This document shows, piece by piece, positions 1-7,649 of a DNA stretch of 64,000 nucleotides. The translations under genes and the position numbers were made by a program. The notes under the pieces are model-generated. The model was given only the letters and a program-made list of their open reading frames with translations, was not told the origin of the DNA and ran no database searches. Origin of the DNA: Tenacibaculum gallaicum (GTDB lineage: Bacteria > Bacteroidota > Bacteroidia > Flavobacteriales > Flavobacteriaceae); the NCBI RefSeq assembly GCF_003387615.1, contig NZ_QUNS01000003.1, positions 121,384-185,383 on the forward strand. The letters are read 5' to 3'. Positions within the stretch are counted from its first letter, which is position 1; every line of letters starts with the position of its first letter.

Positions 1-410
1 TAGTTGAAAATGACTTCCCTTGGCAACAGCAACATTTAAAGTCATTACAGTCAGCTTATCGCTCTTCTCCTTTTTTTGAATTTTTTGAAAATGATTTACT
101 TACTATTTTCAACAAAAAGTATAAATTCTTACACGATTTAAATATTGATACTCATTTATTTGTAACTGATACTCTACAAATTAAGCAACAATTCACTAAA
201 ACAACCAGTTACGAAATAAACTCTGAAAGTACCGATTTTAGATCTTTAGCTATTGCTAAAAAAGGAATTGAAATAGAAATGGATTCTTATATTCAAATGT
301 TTGATGATAAATACGGGTTTATACCTAATTTATCTATTTTAGACCTCCTTTTTATGGAAGGCCCTAACACTATTAGCTTTTTAGAAAAAATTAATGTAAA
401 TTTGAGATAG
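1..410 (+). CDS. WbqC family protein, C-terminal part
   Basis: An open frame enters from the left edge and ends at TAG 408-410, giving about 135 residues. It contains YIQMFDDKYGFIPNLSILD, followed by LLFMEGP. This is the conserved C-terminal signature of WbqC-like proteins, a family often found near polysaccharide genes and annotated as glycine transferase-like or of unknown role. The N-terminal half lies outside the window. In flavobacteria this gene commonly sits beside signal peptidase I, which cannot be checked here. The family call is fairly secure; the function is not. Confidence 0.7.
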   Translation, partial: VENDFPWQQQHLKSLQSAYRSSPFFEFFENDLLTIFNKKYKFLHDLNIDTHLFVTDTLQIKQQFTKTTSYEINSESTDFRSLAIAKKGIEIEMDSYIQMFDDKYGFIPNLSILDLLFMEGPNTISFLEKINVNLR

Positions 411-447
411 TCCCCTCTAATTATTTCATTCTTTCATTATTTTATCT

Positions 448-1020
448 ATGGAGTTTTTTAGAGATTTTTCCCAGAATTTCCACCCTTTATCTGAAGGTGC
501 TTTAAATAAACTTTTTAATATTTTAACTATTAAAAAGTTCTCTAAAGGCTATGAAGTCGTTTCTTTAGGTCAAAAATCCACAAACATATATATCTTAAAA
601 AAAGGCACTATAAGATCTTATAACATTGGAGTTAAAGGTAAAGAACACACAAAAACTCTTTACACTCCAGTAATTACATCAGGTAACCTAAGTGCTTTAA
701 TAAAAAACGAACCTTCAGAGTTAGTTTATGAATGTTTAACTGATTGTGAAGTTTTAGAGTGCAACTATCAAAACTTTTACAACCTCTCCTTAGAGTACCA
801 TGAAATTTCAATTTTTCATTACAAAATACTAGAAAGTATATACATTAGAGAAGTGTCTAAAATTTTAGAATTACAGATGTTAGATGCTACTCAGAGGTAT
901 AAAAAACTACAAGAAAATTACCCAAATATTGACAACCTTATTAATCAATACCATATAGCCTCATACCTTAATATTACTCCAGTTCAGCTTAGTAGAATTA
1001 GAAAGAATTCTATTTATTAA
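448..1020 (+). CDS. Crp/Fnr-family transcriptional regulator (paralogue 1)
   Basis: This 190-residue protein has a cyclic-nucleotide-binding-like beta roll in its N-terminal two thirds (GYEVVSLGQKSTNIYILKKG, then RSYNI). A helix-turn-helix follows at the C-terminus (IASYLNITPVQLSRIRK). The short recognition end is usual for Bacteroidetes members of this family. Typical Crp residues for cAMP contact are not obvious, so the ligand is unknown. It is about 190 bp upstream of a paralogue with the same domain plan. The ATG at 448 is 37 bp after the WbqC stop. Its C-terminus is slightly shorter than the paralogue's (RIRKNSIY against RIKKKLNNL). It is a regulator by family; its targets are not known. 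Confidence 0.8.
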   Translation: MEFFRDFSQNFHPLSEGALNKLFNILTIKKFSKGYEVVSLGQKSTNIYILKKGTIRSYNIGVKGKEHTKTLYTPVITSGNLSALIKNEPSELVYECLTDCEVLECNYQNFYNLSLEYHEISIFHYKILESIYIREVSKILELQMLDATQRYKKLQENYPNIDNLINQYHIASYLNITPVQLSRIRKNSIY

Positions 1021-1052
1021 CATATGTTAATGGTCATTCTATAAAACTATTC

Positions 1053-1060
1053 TACATTTG
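1053..1060 (+). promoter_or_regulatory. Bacteroidetes-type -7 box (TACATTTG)
   Basis: TACATTTG matches the TAnnTTTG consensus of the Bacteroidetes primary sigma factor. It lies in the gap between the two Crp/Fnr genes and points at a terminator 40 bp further on. No clear -33 TTG was seen at the right distance, so the call is moderate. Confidence 0.4.
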
Positions 1061-1065
1061 TCTAT

Positions 1066-1136
1066 GTAATTAACAAGTTACAAACCCCTAAAATATTTCA
1101 GACCTAATTTCCCCTTAAAGTTAGGTCTGTTTTTTA
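1066..1136 (+). ncRNA. Putative small RNA 1 with CCCC loop
   Basis: The segment runs from just after a TACATTTG box to an intrinsic terminator and has no open frame. It holds AAACCCCUAA in a single-stranded part. Its terminator hairpin (arms 1099-1107 and 1121-1129) presents UUUCCCCUUAAAG in the loop. A very similar arrangement follows the second Crp/Fnr gene. It could instead be only the 3' end of the regulator mRNA. The RNA call is inference from promoter, terminator and recurrence of the motif. Confidence 0.4.
1099..1136 (+). terminator. Intrinsic terminator
   Basis: Perfect 9-bp arms CAGACCTAA (1099-1107) and TTAGGTCTG (1121-1129) are followed by six T. The loop is C-rich (TTTCCCCTTAAAG). 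Confidence 0.8.
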
Positions 1137-1206
1137 CTTCATATAGTTTAAGTTTTTTTATTAACTTAGTAAATTACCCTCACTATTATCATATAACTTG
1201 TTAATT

Positions 1207-1785
1207 ATGAATGATGATATAAAAAACTTTGTTCACCTCTTTATTGATTTACCTGATCACTTAATTTCTATTTTTGAAGGTATAGTTACTTTTATAGAGC
1301 TAGAACCCAATGAAGTTTTCACAAAAAAAGATGAATATCCTAATGATTTTTTTATAATCAAAACAGGAATTATGCGATCTTATTTATTAAATGAAAAAGG
1401 GGGTGAAACAACTAGAGCTTTTTTTATTTCTGGAGACATATCTGGTTCTAGTTCTGCTATGATGCAGAAAATACCATCTGATGTTAATTATCAAGCTTTG
1501 ACAAAAGTAACAGGTTATAAAGGAGACTTTAATAAACTTATAGAACTTACGTTAAAACATAAAGAGTTTAGTTTGTTCTATATAAAGACATTAGAAAGAG
1601 CCTATTTAAAAGCCGAAAACTTACTCTTAAATATTTCTACACTTACTTCAACAGAAAGGTACCTAGCCTTAAAAGAAAAAATACCTAATGTAGATAATTT
1701 AATTACACAGCGACATATTGCTTCTTATCTAAATATCTCTCCTGTACAGCTTAGTAGAATCAAGAAGAAATTAAATAACCTATAA
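1207..1785 (+). CDS. Crp/Fnr-family transcriptional regulator (paralogue 2)
   Basis: This 192-residue protein has the same architecture as the gene at 448. It starts with a sensor beta roll (NEVFTKKDEYPNDFFIIKTG, then MRSYLLNEKGG) and ends with a helix-turn-helix (HIASYLNISPVQLSRIKKK). The frame is open back to a TTG at 1198, but I choose ATG 1207 because it gives the usual N-terminus for the family. The two proteins share the C-terminal NIxPVQLSRI block and look like a tandem duplication that has diverged. No ligand-binding motif is clear. Another candidate small RNA follows directly. Confidence 0.8.
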   Translation: MNDDIKNFVHLFIDLPDHLISIFEGIVTFIELEPNEVFTKKDEYPNDFFIIKTGIMRSYLLNEKGGETTRAFFISGDISGSSSAMMQKIPSDVNYQALTKVTGYKGDFNKLIELTLKHKEFSLFYIKTLERAYLKAENLLLNISTLTSTERYLALKEKIPNVDNLITQRHIASYLNISPVQLSRIKKKLNNL

Positions 1786-1825
1786 TTTTTTAACATATTA
1801 GGAGACTGTTTACTTATTTTATACA

Positions 1826-1833
1826 TATATTTG
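1826..1833 (+). promoter_or_regulatory. Bacteroidetes-type -7 box (TATATTTG)
   Basis: TATATTTG is a perfect TAnnTTTG match. Start of transcription would fall near 1839-1840, exactly at the base of the following hairpin. The -33 region is weak. Confidence 0.45.
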
Positions 1834-1838
1834 CTGCC

Positions 1839-1916
1839 GAAACATTTCCCCTTTTTAATGTTTCATTTCCCTTATTATTAAGAAAAGACTTGTTCCCTTT
1901 GTGTGCAGGTCTTTTT
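1839..1916 (+). ncRNA. Putative small RNA 2 with three UUCCC motifs
   Basis: A predicted 78-nt transcript begins with a hairpin of perfect 8-bp arms (1839-1846 GAAACATT, 1857-1864 AATGTTTC) whose loop is UCCCCUUUUU. It continues through single-stranded AUUUCCCUU and ends in a terminator hairpin whose loop contains UUCCCUUU. Three C-rich unpaired motifs in a short non-coding transcript are typical of antisense-acting small RNAs. It mirrors the unit after the first Crp/Fnr gene. No ORF fits inside. Expression is not shown by sequence alone. Confidence 0.45.
1883..1916. terminator. Bidirectional intrinsic terminator
   Basis: AAAAGACTTG (1883-1892) pairs with CAGGTCTTTT (1906-1915) with one G-U pair. 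T tracts follow on the plus strand and A tracts precede it, so it can also end the minus-strand polysaccharide operon, whose last codon overlaps it. Confidence 0.7.
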
Positions 1917-3420
1917 ATTTTATATATCTTTTGGCTAAATTATTTATCTGTTCAGAAATAGATAATTTTACTACGGCAAAAACATAAATCGCTATAATTA
2001 ATATACTTTTTAAAATAATGTTTACTATTGGGTGAATTGGAAAGTCAAAAAGATAAAACTTAGGTATTGAAAAATTCCAAAAATAAAACCCTAAAAACAT
2101 AATTAAAATGACGACAATCATTAAAAGTGTTTTATTAGTAAAGGGTGTCATATTAAATTTTTCTTTTACAAACCATAGTTTAAATGTATTAAATACTAAA
2201 ACTGTGATAAGTGTTGCCAGTGCTAACCCTTTTGTTCCCATTTCTAAATCATTAAAAAAATAAATATTTAAAAAATATACCGAAAAAGCCATTCCTAGAC
2301 CTACTGGTAAGGTAATGCGATAAAACTTAGAATTACTAATAATAGCTCCATTGCTTCCTAATAGCATTAAAAATAATTTTGCAGAGGAAATCAGTAATAC
2401 TACTAATACTCCTCCTGCTCCATAATTTTCATTAGGCATCAACCTGAATAACTCTTCTACATTACAATTCACTAATACAAAAAACAATCCTCCAATCAAT
2501 AATAAGTTAATAGAGCTCTTTTTATATAAACTTTCTGTTTCTTTTGGGTTATTTTCATTGATCGCTTTAGAGGTAAGCGGTTGCAAAATTTGTCCCATAG
2601 CTCTACTTGGTGCTTCTATAAATGACCCGATAAATACTGCTACAGTATAATACGCCGCAGTAGCAAAGCCTTCTTTGCCTGGTATCATTACTTTATCAAT
2701 ATCTAAAATTATTGCTCCTGCGCTACCTGCTAAAATGATATAAAAAGTGTATCGTAAAACTTCTTTAAAATTACCTGGTAAACTGAATGCAAATTTTGGT
2801 GTATATAAACGAAACGCATATATCATCATTAACAACACTCTAAATATATATGCTACCGACATATATATTAGAAACTCTTCCTTAGTTATCAAATGAAAAT
2901 ACACAGCCAAAAGTAAAACCATTACAGCTACTCTATTATATAGCTCTTTTAAAACATTCCCAAAAACCGATTGCATTTGTACTCTTGCCCATGAATAAAA
3001 CACTTCAAAATAAGCACAAGCTACAGCTATTATATAAATATAAATAGTATAATCTTCAATTATTAGGTTGTCTCCACTTCCATTTTCTACCACATAACTC
3101 ATAATCCAATTATGAAAGAAACTCCAAAAATACCCTATTGGAATCGCTATAAATAATGGTAAAAAGATTATAGAGCTTAAAAATTTATCTTTCTCTACTT
3201 TTGAAGTATATCCAGAAAAAAACTTGATAATTGTAAAGTGAACTCCAAAGGCTGTTATAGGCATAATTAAGTTTGAAGCCGAAAAAACATAGGTTGCTAG
3301 TCCATAATACTCATCTCCTAAGAATCGTGTGTATAACACCAAGGTGTTAATACCTCCAATTAAAAACCCTAAATAGATTATTAGAGTGTTTCTGAACGAT
3401 TGTTTAAATACAATTCCCAA
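1915..3420 (-). CDS. Polysaccharide flippase (Wzx/MATE-like)
   Basis: This 501-residue, strongly hydrophobic protein has about 12-14 membrane segments. Its N-terminus (IIYLGFLIGGINTLVLYTRFL, then GDEYYGL) is typical of lipopolysaccharide or O-antigen flippases of the MOP superfamily. It would move undecaprenyl-linked sugar units across the inner membrane. It is the last gene of a minus-strand operon with a sugar epimerase, two glycosyltransferases and a methyltransferase, which fits the role. One base separates it from the upstream epimerase gene. The exact polymer (O-antigen, capsule or exopolysaccharide) cannot be told. Confidence 0.85.
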   Translation of the reverse strand: MGIVFKQSFRNTLIIYLGFLIGGINTLVLYTRFLGDEYYGLATYVFSASNLIMPITAFGVHFTIIKFFSGYTSKVEKDKFLSSIIFLPLFIAIPIGYFWSFFHNWIMSYVVENGSGDNLIIEDYTIYIYIIAVACAYFEVFYSWARVQMQSVFGNVLKELYNRVAVMVLLLAVYFHLITKEEFLIYMSVAYIFRVLLMMIYAFRLYTPKFAFSLPGNFKEVLRYTFYIILAGSAGAIILDIDKVMIPGKEGFATAAYYTVAVFIGSFIEAPSRAMGQILQPLTSKAINENNPKETESLYKKSSINLLLIGGLFFVLVNCNVEELFRLMPNENYGAGGVLVVLLISSAKLFLMLLGSNGAIISNSKFYRITLPVGLGMAFSVYFLNIYFFNDLEMGTKGLALATLITVLVFNTFKLWFVKEKFNMTPFTNKTLLMIVVILIMFLGFYFWNFSIPKFYLFDFPIHPIVNIILKSILIIAIYVFAVVKLSISEQINNLAKRYIK

Positions 3421-3421
3421 T

Positions 3422-4507
3422 TTATTCTTTTATTAATTTTAATATTGATTGATATATTTTTTCTCCCACATTATCTCCATACAGTGGCTCTTTAAAGTCT
3501 TTTGATGTAGCTAAAAACTGTTGAAAATAATTAACTATTTTTTCTGAATTAGCTCCTGTTATAGCAGCATATCCGTTATCTACTAATTCTTTCCATTCCG
3601 TTTCTTCTCTTGCTATTACACAAAATTTCTTATTAAAGAAAGCTTCTTTTTGCAATCCTCCACTATCAGTTACAACAAGAGCGCAGTTTTTTAACAGTTC
3701 TAACATAGAAAAGTAACCTACAGGTTCTATAAAAGTTATATTGGGCTTTAACTTGTACTTTTCTAGCATTTTCTTTGTTCTTGGATGTAATGGTAGTACT
3801 ACTTTTTTTGAAGCATTAATTTTTTCAAGAGCATCAAAAATATTAGTTAATTGCTCTTTATTATCAGTGTTTTCTTGACGATGAATTGTTACTAATATAA
3901 AATCATTTTTTGCCAAACCTAAATCTTTTATAATAGTTGACTGTTTTTCTGACACCTTACTATAAAACTCCACAGCATCTTTCATTATATCACCGTGCTT
4001 TTCTATTAATATGTCAAAACTATCAAATCCTTCATTTTTTAAATTTGAGACTGCTATTTCTGTTGGGCAACTTAATAGGTCTGCTATTCTATCCGTTAAG
4101 ATACGGTTTATTTCTTCCGGCATTTGCATATTGAACGAACGTAACCCAGCTTCAACATGTACTACTTTTATATGAAGTTTTTTGGCCGCCAAAGCACCTG
4201 CCATCGTCGAATTTGTGTCTCCGTAAACAACAACCACATCTGGCTTTTCTACTAGTAAAATTTCTTCAATTTTCTCTAGCATTTGTCCCGTCATTGCCCC
4301 ATGGCTTAACCCGTTAATATTTAAATTATACTTAGGTTTGGGTATTTGCATTTCTTTAAAAAAAACAGCGCTCATATTAGCATCAAAATGTTGCCCTGTA
4401 TGCACTATTATTTCTTCTACTTTATTGTGTTTTTGAATCACTCTACTTAACACAGCTCCTTTTACAAATTGTGGGCGTGCACCTAATATAGTTACTACTT
4501 TTTTCAA
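3422..4507 (-). CDS. wecB: UDP-N-acetylglucosamine 2-epimerase (non-hydrolysing)
   Basis: This 361-residue protein converts UDP-GlcNAc to UDP-ManNAc in the cytosol. It matches the whole family: GARPQFVK near the start, HTGQH, GDTNSTMAGALAA, HVEAGLRSF, MPEEINR and TDSGGLQKEA, the last forming the UDP-binding region. Length is normal. Its start overlaps the end of the upstream glycosyltransferase by 4 bp, so the genes are probably translationally coupled. It supplies a ManNAc-type sugar to the neighbouring transferases. Confidence 0.92.
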   Translation of the reverse strand: MKKVVTILGARPQFVKGAVLSRVIQKHNKVEEIIVHTGQHFDANMSAVFFKEMQIPKPKYNLNINGLSHGAMTGQMLEKIEEILLVEKPDVVVVYGDTNSTMAGALAAKKLHIKVVHVEAGLRSFNMQMPEEINRILTDRIADLLSCPTEIAVSNLKNEGFDSFDILIEKHGDIMKDAVEFYSKVSEKQSTIIKDLGLAKNDFILVTIHRQENTDNKEQLTNIFDALEKINASKKVVLPLHPRTKKMLEKYKLKPNITFIEPVGYFSMLELLKNCALVVTDSGGLQKEAFFNKKFCVIAREETEWKELVDNGYAAITGANSEKIVNYFQQFLATSKDFKEPLYGDNVGEKIYQSILKLIKE

Positions 4508-5784
4508 GAATTAACGACTTGTTTTAATATGATAGATAATTTTTCTGTTAGTTTTTTTCGATGGTACTGCTCTATGTTTTCAGAATTAACTTCTAAAGCT
4601 CCTTTCTTATATTGATTATAAAGAAGTTTAATTTCTTTTTTCATTTTTACTACATCATCAAAATCAACAATAGCTCCTGAGTTAGTTTTAGCAAGTATTT
4701 CTGCTAAATCACCATCTTCTGGACCTACAGCTAAGATAGGACGTTTTGCTTGTAAATATTCAAATATTTTACCTGTAATAATTCCTTTAGCACTTGGCAC
4801 TTTATTTACAGCTAATAACAAAACTTGTGAAGCTTTTTGGTACTGTTGTACTTCTCTGTGTGGAACATAAGTAATTTTTGTTATATTTTTAAACTCGTAT
4901 ACTTCCAAAGCTTTTTCAACTTCTTCTGCTATTTTTCCTATCAGTTTAATTTCTAAGTCTTCTGTAAACTCTTTATCTTCTATACATAATTCTGACAACG
5001 CTCTCCATAAAACTTTTGGGTTTCTATCAGCATTCATCAAACCTATATGCGTTATTGAAAATTTTTCATCAAGAATAACATTCGCTTTATTCTTCTCTTC
5101 AGAATCAAATCCGTTAGTTATAACGTGAATATCGTTTGAAAACTTTTGATACTTCTTTTTCATTGTTTCCCCTACCACCAAACTTACATCAGCATACCTT
5201 AGTACTTCTTGCTCTAGCTGATGATGTTTAGCTTTAGACTTTTCAGTTAAAGGTAGTTGATGAAAATAGTCAATATCAGTCCAAGGATCTCTAAAATCAG
5301 CAATCCATTTTACTCCTAATTCTTTTTTTAATTCTAGTCCTATTAAATGTAAGCTATGAGGAGGCCCTGTGGTTACAACTACATCAATAGCATTTTCTTT
5401 TAAATAGTTCTTTAGTTTTTTAACCGAAGATTTTATCCAAAACTTACGTGCATCAGGAATGAAATAATTAGCACGAATATACTGCATTATCCTTCCTATA
5501 AAACTTGGATTAGGATCTAAAAATCCTGCACTTGTTTTAGTTTCATTTTTCTTAAAAGCAGATAATAGATTATTAGGCTCCCATATTGAATTTTTAATTA
5601 CCTCTATTCCGTTTGGAACATCTTTTCTTAGTGATTCATCTATAATTGGGTATGTAGCCTCGTCAACAGTGAAAACTACTGGTTCAATATTAAAATCTCT
5701 CAAGTACTTTACAAACTTTAACCATCGTTGTATACCAGAACCTCCAGCAGGCACCCAATAATATGTAATTATTAATACTTTCAA
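4504..5784 (-). CDS. Glycosyltransferase, GT4-like (GT-B fold)
   Basis: This 426-residue protein opens with KVLIITYYWVPAGGSGIQRW, the N-terminal signature of WcaI/GT4-type transferases. The C-terminal nucleotide-sugar domain has KGIITGKIFEYLQAKRPILA with the conserved acidic residue (E of IFEYL). It should transfer an unknown sugar to the growing lipid-linked oligosaccharide at the inner membrane. It sits in the middle of the polysaccharide operon, one base from the next transferase. Donor and acceptor are not predictable. Confidence 0.85.
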   Translation of the reverse strand: MKVLIITYYWVPAGGSGIQRWLKFVKYLRDFNIEPVVFTVDEATYPIIDESLRKDVPNGIEVIKNSIWEPNNLLSAFKKNETKTSAGFLDPNPSFIGRIMQYIRANYFIPDARKFWIKSSVKKLKNYLKENAIDVVVTTGPPHSLHLIGLELKKELGVKWIADFRDPWTDIDYFHQLPLTEKSKAKHHQLEQEVLRYADVSLVVGETMKKKYQKFSNDIHVITNGFDSEEKNKANVILDEKFSITHIGLMNADRNPKVLWRALSELCIEDKEFTEDLEIKLIGKIAEEVEKALEVYEFKNITKITYVPHREVQQYQKASQVLLLAVNKVPSAKGIITGKIFEYLQAKRPILAVGPEDGDLAEILAKTNSGAIVDFDDVVKMKKEIKLLYNQYKKGALEVNSENIEQYHRKKLTEKLSIILKQVVNS

Positions 5785-5785
5785 A

Positions 5786-6958
5786 TTATAAACTATTGTA
5801 TAAGTTTATCAACTCTTTTGAGGTCTTATCCCAAGTAAACTCATTTCTAACAAAAGTTTCACCATTCTTTCCCAGTCTTTCTCTTAATTTTTCTTCTCTG
5901 TATAGAGTTAAAACTTTACTTGTAAAATCAGTTACATTTCTTTCTTCATGTACTAACCCTCCTCCTACTTTTTCAATTATATTTTTTTGAGCTGTAGCAT
6001 TACTAACTAATAAAGGTTTACCAAAGCTCATGTATTGAAATAACTTATTTGCATGTGTAGTATCATGATGTATGTTTCTATGTAGTGGAGATAAACAAAC
6101 ATCACTGCTTTTTATATAATTGGGAAATGTTGTTTCATTTTGCCATCCTTCAAAACTTACATAATGCTCTACGTTTAAATCTTCTGTTAATATTTTTAAG
6201 TCTTCATTAACGCTTCCTACTATTATTAATTTGATATTTTTTATATCCTTTTTTAAAATAGGTAAACTTTTTATTACTGTTGCTAACCCTCTCCTTTCAC
6301 CTGTATCTCCTATGTATAATAAATTAAAATTATTTTTTACTGTGTATTCTTTAAATTCATTTAATGATTCAAAAAAAGATTTTCTAACAGTATTAGGAAC
6401 TATAAAAATTTTTTTTGCTTCTATTTTAACTCTTCCTAATATTTCTTTTTTTGCTTCCTCAGTAACAACTATTACTTTACTAGCTTTTTTTATAAGCACC
6501 TCTTCTTTCTCCTTCCATTTGGTAGTTGATATTAAAATATTTTGTGGAAACTTTTTTAAGTGAGGATAAAATTTCATTATCTCAGGTCTATTCTCATGCA
6601 AATCTAATATAAAAGGTAATTGTTTTTTTTTATTAGCTAACAGAACTGCTTCTGCAACAACTATATCATGTATATGAATAGCTTCTATAGCATATTTATT
6701 AAGAAAATGAGCTATCTTCATTTTCATTAGAATAGAATATAACGGTATAGTATAAGTTAAAGCCGATAATTTATACTCTAACTTATTAGATTTATATCTC
6801 CTTACCTTTATCTCATCTATAAACTCTTCTGAAGGCTCATTAGTATAGGCTAAACAAAACAAAAAAACCTCATGACCTGCTTTTATTAACTCTATAGCTT
6901 CATTTTGTACTCTTGGGTCAGGAGGAAATGTTTTATCTAAAATCATTCCTATTTTCAT
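5786..6958 (-). CDS. Glycosyltransferase family 4
   Basis: This 390-residue GT-B transferase starts MKIGMILDKTFPPDPRVQNE, the usual opening of this group, with DPRVQNEA binding the acceptor side. The C-terminal half has LLYIGDTGERRG (loop for the nucleotide sugar) and NKLFQYMSFGKPLLVS (donor-binding helix). It overlaps the upstream methyltransferase gene by 4 bp. It acts in the same surface-polysaccharide pathway; the sugar is unknown. Confidence 0.85.
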   Translation of the reverse strand: MKIGMILDKTFPPDPRVQNEAIELIKAGHEVFLFCLAYTNEPSEEFIDEIKVRRYKSNKLEYKLSALTYTIPLYSILMKMKIAHFLNKYAIEAIHIHDIVVAEAVLLANKKKQLPFILDLHENRPEIMKFYPHLKKFPQNILISTTKWKEKEEVLIKKASKVIVVTEEAKKEILGRVKIEAKKIFIVPNTVRKSFFESLNEFKEYTVKNNFNLLYIGDTGERRGLATVIKSLPILKKDIKNIKLIIVGSVNEDLKILTEDLNVEHYVSFEGWQNETTFPNYIKSSDVCLSPLHRNIHHDTTHANKLFQYMSFGKPLLVSNATAQKNIIEKVGGGLVHEERNVTDFTSKVLTLYREEKLRERLGKNGETFVRNEFTWDKTSKELINLYNSL

Positions 6959-7482
6959 TTCACACAGTCTTTTTCAGCGTATACAGCATAATACCTAGGA
7001 GTGTATTTTCTCAAAATAGGTCTAATTCCAAACTTATTAATTGGGCTAGTCCATTTTTTCGTATCAATAATAGTCCAGCCTGATTTTTCTAATAACCAAT
7101 CATACTGCCAATCTTCAAACTCATGATAATGTCTATCCCACATATCTGTTTTACTTCTATAAGCACTCGTAAACCATAATTTTAATGGTATAGTTGTTAT
7201 TATTTTTGTTGCCTCAATTTCTTTTAACACATTAAATGGTGCTAATAAATGTTCAAAAATTTCAAAAGCTGTTACTGCATCTACTTTGTAATCTTTTACT
7301 ATTTGTGGTAATAAATCTAAGTCTTCTCCATTAGTATTATAAACTGTGTACCCATTTTCTTCCATTATTTCAGAAAAAGGATTACGAACTCCTAAATCTA
7401 GTATCGTAGCTGGAGCTGGAAGATGTTTTTGTAAAAACTCAAGTGTGTGTTTATATCTTTTTTGAGGTAGTTTAGAATACAT
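6955..7482 (-). CDS. Class I SAM-dependent methyltransferase
   Basis: This 175-residue protein has a compact Rossmann methyltransferase core: ATILDLGVRNPFSE (motif I, a relaxed form of DxGxG), then DAVTAFEIFEHLLAP (motif IV region, EVxEH-like). It is the first gene of the polysaccharide operon and overlaps the next gene by 4 bp, so it probably methylates a sugar or a lipid-linked intermediate. The glycine motif is weaker than in classical enzymes, but related short methyltransferases in polysaccharide clusters are like this. Confidence 0.75.
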   Translation of the reverse strand: MYSKLPQKRYKHTLEFLQKHLPAPATILDLGVRNPFSEIMEENGYTVYNTNGEDLDLLPQIVKDYKVDAVTAFEIFEHLLAPFNVLKEIEATKIITTIPLKLWFTSAYRSKTDMWDRHYHEFEDWQYDWLLEKSGWTIIDTKKWTSPINKFGIRPILRKYTPRYYAVYAEKDCVK

Positions 7483-7499
7483 GAACTTTATTTTAACAA

Positions 7500-7528
7500 C
7501 AAATGTATTACTATTTTATCATTTCAAA
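7500..7528 (-). promoter_or_regulatory. Promoter of the polysaccharide operon
   Basis: On the minus strand TACATTTG (7507-7500) is a perfect -7 box. TTTG at 7528-7525 lies 17 bp upstream, with a second TTG four bases further. It is 18 bp upstream of the methyltransferase ATG, so the leader is very short. Confidence 0.6.
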
Positions 7529-7593
7529 CAACAATGATTTAAATAGAATTAAGTAAACACTCTATATAAAAAACAAAAGCGAAGGATTTAAAG

Positions 7594-7623
7594 TACCCCA
7601 AAAGTTAGACACAATTTGGGGTA
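7594..7623. repeat. Inverted repeat, possible IS3-type end scar or rocD terminator
   Basis: Perfect 9-bp arms TACCCCAAA (7594-7602) and TTTGGGGTA (7615-7623) enclose AGTTAGACACAA. The left half reads CCCCAAAAGTTAGACACA, which from memory resembles the terminal repeats of IS3-family elements in Bacteroidetes. No transposase is nearby. It lies 27 bp after rocD and could also act as its terminator, though the T tract is poor. Confidence 0.45.
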
Positions 7624-7649
7624 TTTCTATGTATAAAGTATCTGTAAAC

